A stretch of 64,000 nucleotides of DNA, taken from NCBI RefSeq assembly GCF_001730525.1, contig NZ_MDFN01000010.1, positions 62,001 through 126,000 of the forward strand, in the 5' to 3' direction. Shown here one piece after another: positions 62,405-64,000 of this stretch; the stretch's first letter is position 1, and the number at the start of each line of letters is the position of its first letter. Both the position numbers and the translations under genes were made by a program. This DNA comes from Arcticibacter eurypsychrophilus (GTDB lineage Bacteria; Bacteroidota; Bacteroidia; Sphingobacteriales; Sphingobacteriaceae). Under the pieces are notes generated by a model. That model was given only the letters and a program-made list of their open reading frames with translations. It did not search any database and was not told where the DNA came from.

Positions 62405-64000
62405 TTAGAAATTTACATCAATACCAACAGAATAAATGCGTGTTTGAGGATATTGGCTCACTACATCTATACCTCTGGCCGTTACACCGGAGTAACCTGA
62501 TGGCGAAAAAGACGCTCCTAATTCAGGATCCAATCCACTATACTTTGTAATGGTAAATAAGTTGTTGCCCATTACAAATATTCGTGCACTTCGCATTTTT
62601 ACTTTAGTTAGCAGGGTGCTGGAAAAGGTATAGCCAATCTGAAGATTCTTAAGTTTCAGGTAATCGCCCTTTTCAACAAAGTAACTGTTCACAGTAGAAT
62701 AATTTCCATTTGGATCTAATTGAAAGGAGCCATCTGGGTTCACTACCCCTAATCTTGGCTGACTGGTAAGTTCATTCCCACTTAAAAAAGAGGCGCCCCA
62801 CACTCTAGGTGAGGTATTGCCATCAGAAAACGGACGCATTTCATACGCCTTCACCCCATTGAAAAGATCTACTCCAGCTACTCCGCTAAATAACAGTGCT
62901 GCATCAAATCCTTTAAAGTTTAAACGGATATTTGCTCCATATACTAATTTAGGATTTGGATTACCGATGACCTGCCGATCCTGATCATTGATGGTACCAT
63001 CATTATTTATATCTTCGAAATGAAGATCTCCCGCATGTGCAGCAATACCTCCAACTAACTGACTGGAAGCTTCAGCATCCGTTTGAAAGACCCCTAACGA
63101 TTTATATCCGTAAAATGAACCAAAGGGTAATCCTTTTCGGGTTACCGTAATCGTCTGGTTAGGCATAATCTGAAAGGCCACATCTCCATTATTATAATAG
63201 TTGTACCCGTCATTTAGTTCAGAGGTAGTTTGAGTTGAAAGTTTTGTTACTTCATTCTTATTGCGGGCCCCTGTAAAATTAATATCAAAACCGAGTTTAC
63301 TTACTTTTGACCGGTAACCTACCATAAGCTCTACTCCCTTATTACTTACAGAACCTATATTGGTTAAATAAGCACCGGATATTCCAGCACTAGGTGCCAT
63401 AGGTAAGGCATAGAGCATATCGTCCGTCACCTTATTATAGTAATCTGCAGAGAAGTAGAGTTTACTACTAAAGAATTCACCATCTAAACCCAGGTTAGAT
63501 TCTTTAACAGTTTCCCAATGCAGATCCGAATTTGGAATAGCACTGTATGTGGTTCCTGGTATGATAGTTCCGTTTGGTGAAAAGTTGGCACCTCCTGCAC
63601 TACCATTTCCAAAACTTGCAAATGGCTGGTAAACAGAAAGGAATGAGTAGGCTGTAATATTGCTATTTCCCAATTCACCGTAACTTGCTCTGATCTTCAG
63701 ATTATTTACTGCCGGTAGTATTGATTTCAAAAATGGTTCCTCAGAAATATTCCAAGCTGCCGATACTGCCGGAAATACACCCCTTTGTTTGTTGGGACCA
63801 AAAACAGTGAAGTTAGCATCCTGCCTGACAGAGCCAGAAAGATAATATCTACTGTTATAGTTATAATTTAAACGAGCAAAAAGCGATTTAACTAAGCCAT
63901 TGTCATCTTTTTGGCCGGTATAAAAATAAGTGGTGCTTGCAGTCGGAATGAAAGAATATTGTTCGGCAGCATCCGCTGAAACACTGCTTGCTGTTACATT
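62405..64000 (-). CDS. susC: SusC/RagA TonB-linked outer-membrane transporter (partial, N-terminus outside window)
   Basis: The frame is open from the stop at 62405 to base 64000, giving the last 532 residues of a beta-barrel receptor. Typical late-barrel segments are LRASYGELGNSN-like (KIRASYGELGNSN), GYRSKVSKLGFDINF, PNPKLVYGANIRLNFKGFD and the C-terminal LQIGYTFSSTLL and RIYSVGIDVNF. The plug and TonB-box are outside. Co-encoded with SusD, it imports the glycan that GH71 and GH97 process. Confidence 0.93.
   Translation of the reverse strand, partial: NVTASSVSADAAEQYSFIPTASTTYFYTGQKDDNGLVKSLFARLNYNYNSRYYLSGSVRQDANFTVFGPNKQRGVFPAVSAAWNISEEPFLKSILPAVNNLKIRASYGELGNSNITAYSFLSVYQPFASFGNGSAGGANFSPNGTIIPGTTYSAIPNSDLHWETVKESNLGLDGEFFSSKLYFSADYYNKVTDDMLYALPMAPSAGISGAYLTNIGSVSNKGVELMVGYRSKVSKLGFDINFTGARNKNEVTKLSTQTTSELNDGYNYYNNGDVAFQIMPNQTITVTRKGLPFGSFYGYKSLGVFQTDAEASSQLVGGIAAHAGDLHFEDINNDGTINDQDRQVIGNPNPKLVYGANIRLNFKGFDAALLFSGVAGVDLFNGVKAYEMRPFSDGNTSPRVWGASFLSGNELTSQPRLGVVNPDGSFQLDPNGNYSTVNSYFVEKGDYLKLKNLQIGYTFSSTLLTKVKMRSARIFVMGNNLFTITKYSGLDPELGASFSPSGYSGVTARGIDVVSQYPQTRIYSVGIDVNF

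Overview
The window is an AT-rich chromosomal segment from a member of the Bacteroidota, most likely a Sphingobacteriales/Sphingobacteriaceae relative (Pedobacter- or Solitalea-like). This rests on GldC, a SusC/SusD polysaccharide-utilisation locus, a fused MoaC/MoaB, promoter-like sequences of the Bacteroidota TTTG-N19/20-TAnnTTTG type, and the near absence of Shine-Dalgarno sequences. The genus is an inference. Both ends cut genes: a CcmB-like permease on the left and a SusC receptor on the right.

Layout. 1-15747 is mostly housekeeping: ccmB (partial), an enlarged O6-alkylguanine-DNA methyltransferase, gldC, an RhlE-type helicase, dihydroorotase, holA, an HsdR-N domain protein, two paralogous lipoproteins, valS, murI, a TauE/DUF1634 transporter pair and the ppk1-ppx polyphosphate pair. 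16073-17636 holds a YajQ-family protein and a tandem universal stress protein. 17873-18440 holds two tandem, separately promoted and terminated RNA genes. They look like class II (Leu/Ser-type) tRNAs but are about 110 nt long, with a roughly 40-nt variable region, and they are the strangest objects in the window. 18774-21729 is a type III polyketide synthase / flavoprotein / methyltransferase operon. 21757-27933 carries ribE, rpoN, a cold-shock protein, a MATE pump, a basic Lys/Ala-rich protein and an amino-acid permease.

28450-34845 carries carbohydrate-active enzymes: a GH106 plus CE12 pair suited to rhamnogalacturonan, a secreted rhodanese-like protein and a GH26 mannanase. 35719-50405 is a complete nitrate-assimilation region in two same-direction operons: nirB-nirD-moaCB-moeA, and narK - fused nitrate reductase - rubredoxin-tailed NiR-like protein - moaA-moaD-moaE-mobA. 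Together they import nitrate, reduce it to nitrite and then ammonium in the cytoplasm, and build the molybdopterin guanine dinucleotide cofactor. No regulator lies among them, but similar palindromic motifs sit upstream of nirB and narK.

50525-56532 is mixed: a frameshifted FucP-type sugar transporter, an alpha/beta hydrolase, an ECF sigma factor with a co-encoded membrane protein, and a LytS/LytR-type two-component pair whose kinase carries a premature in-frame stop. 56710-64000 is a polysaccharide-utilisation locus (susC-susD-GH71-GH97, minus strand) that looks built for alpha-glucan, possibly alpha-1,3-glucan.

Functions are assigned from motifs and family knowledge by reading alone. No database search or structure prediction was run.
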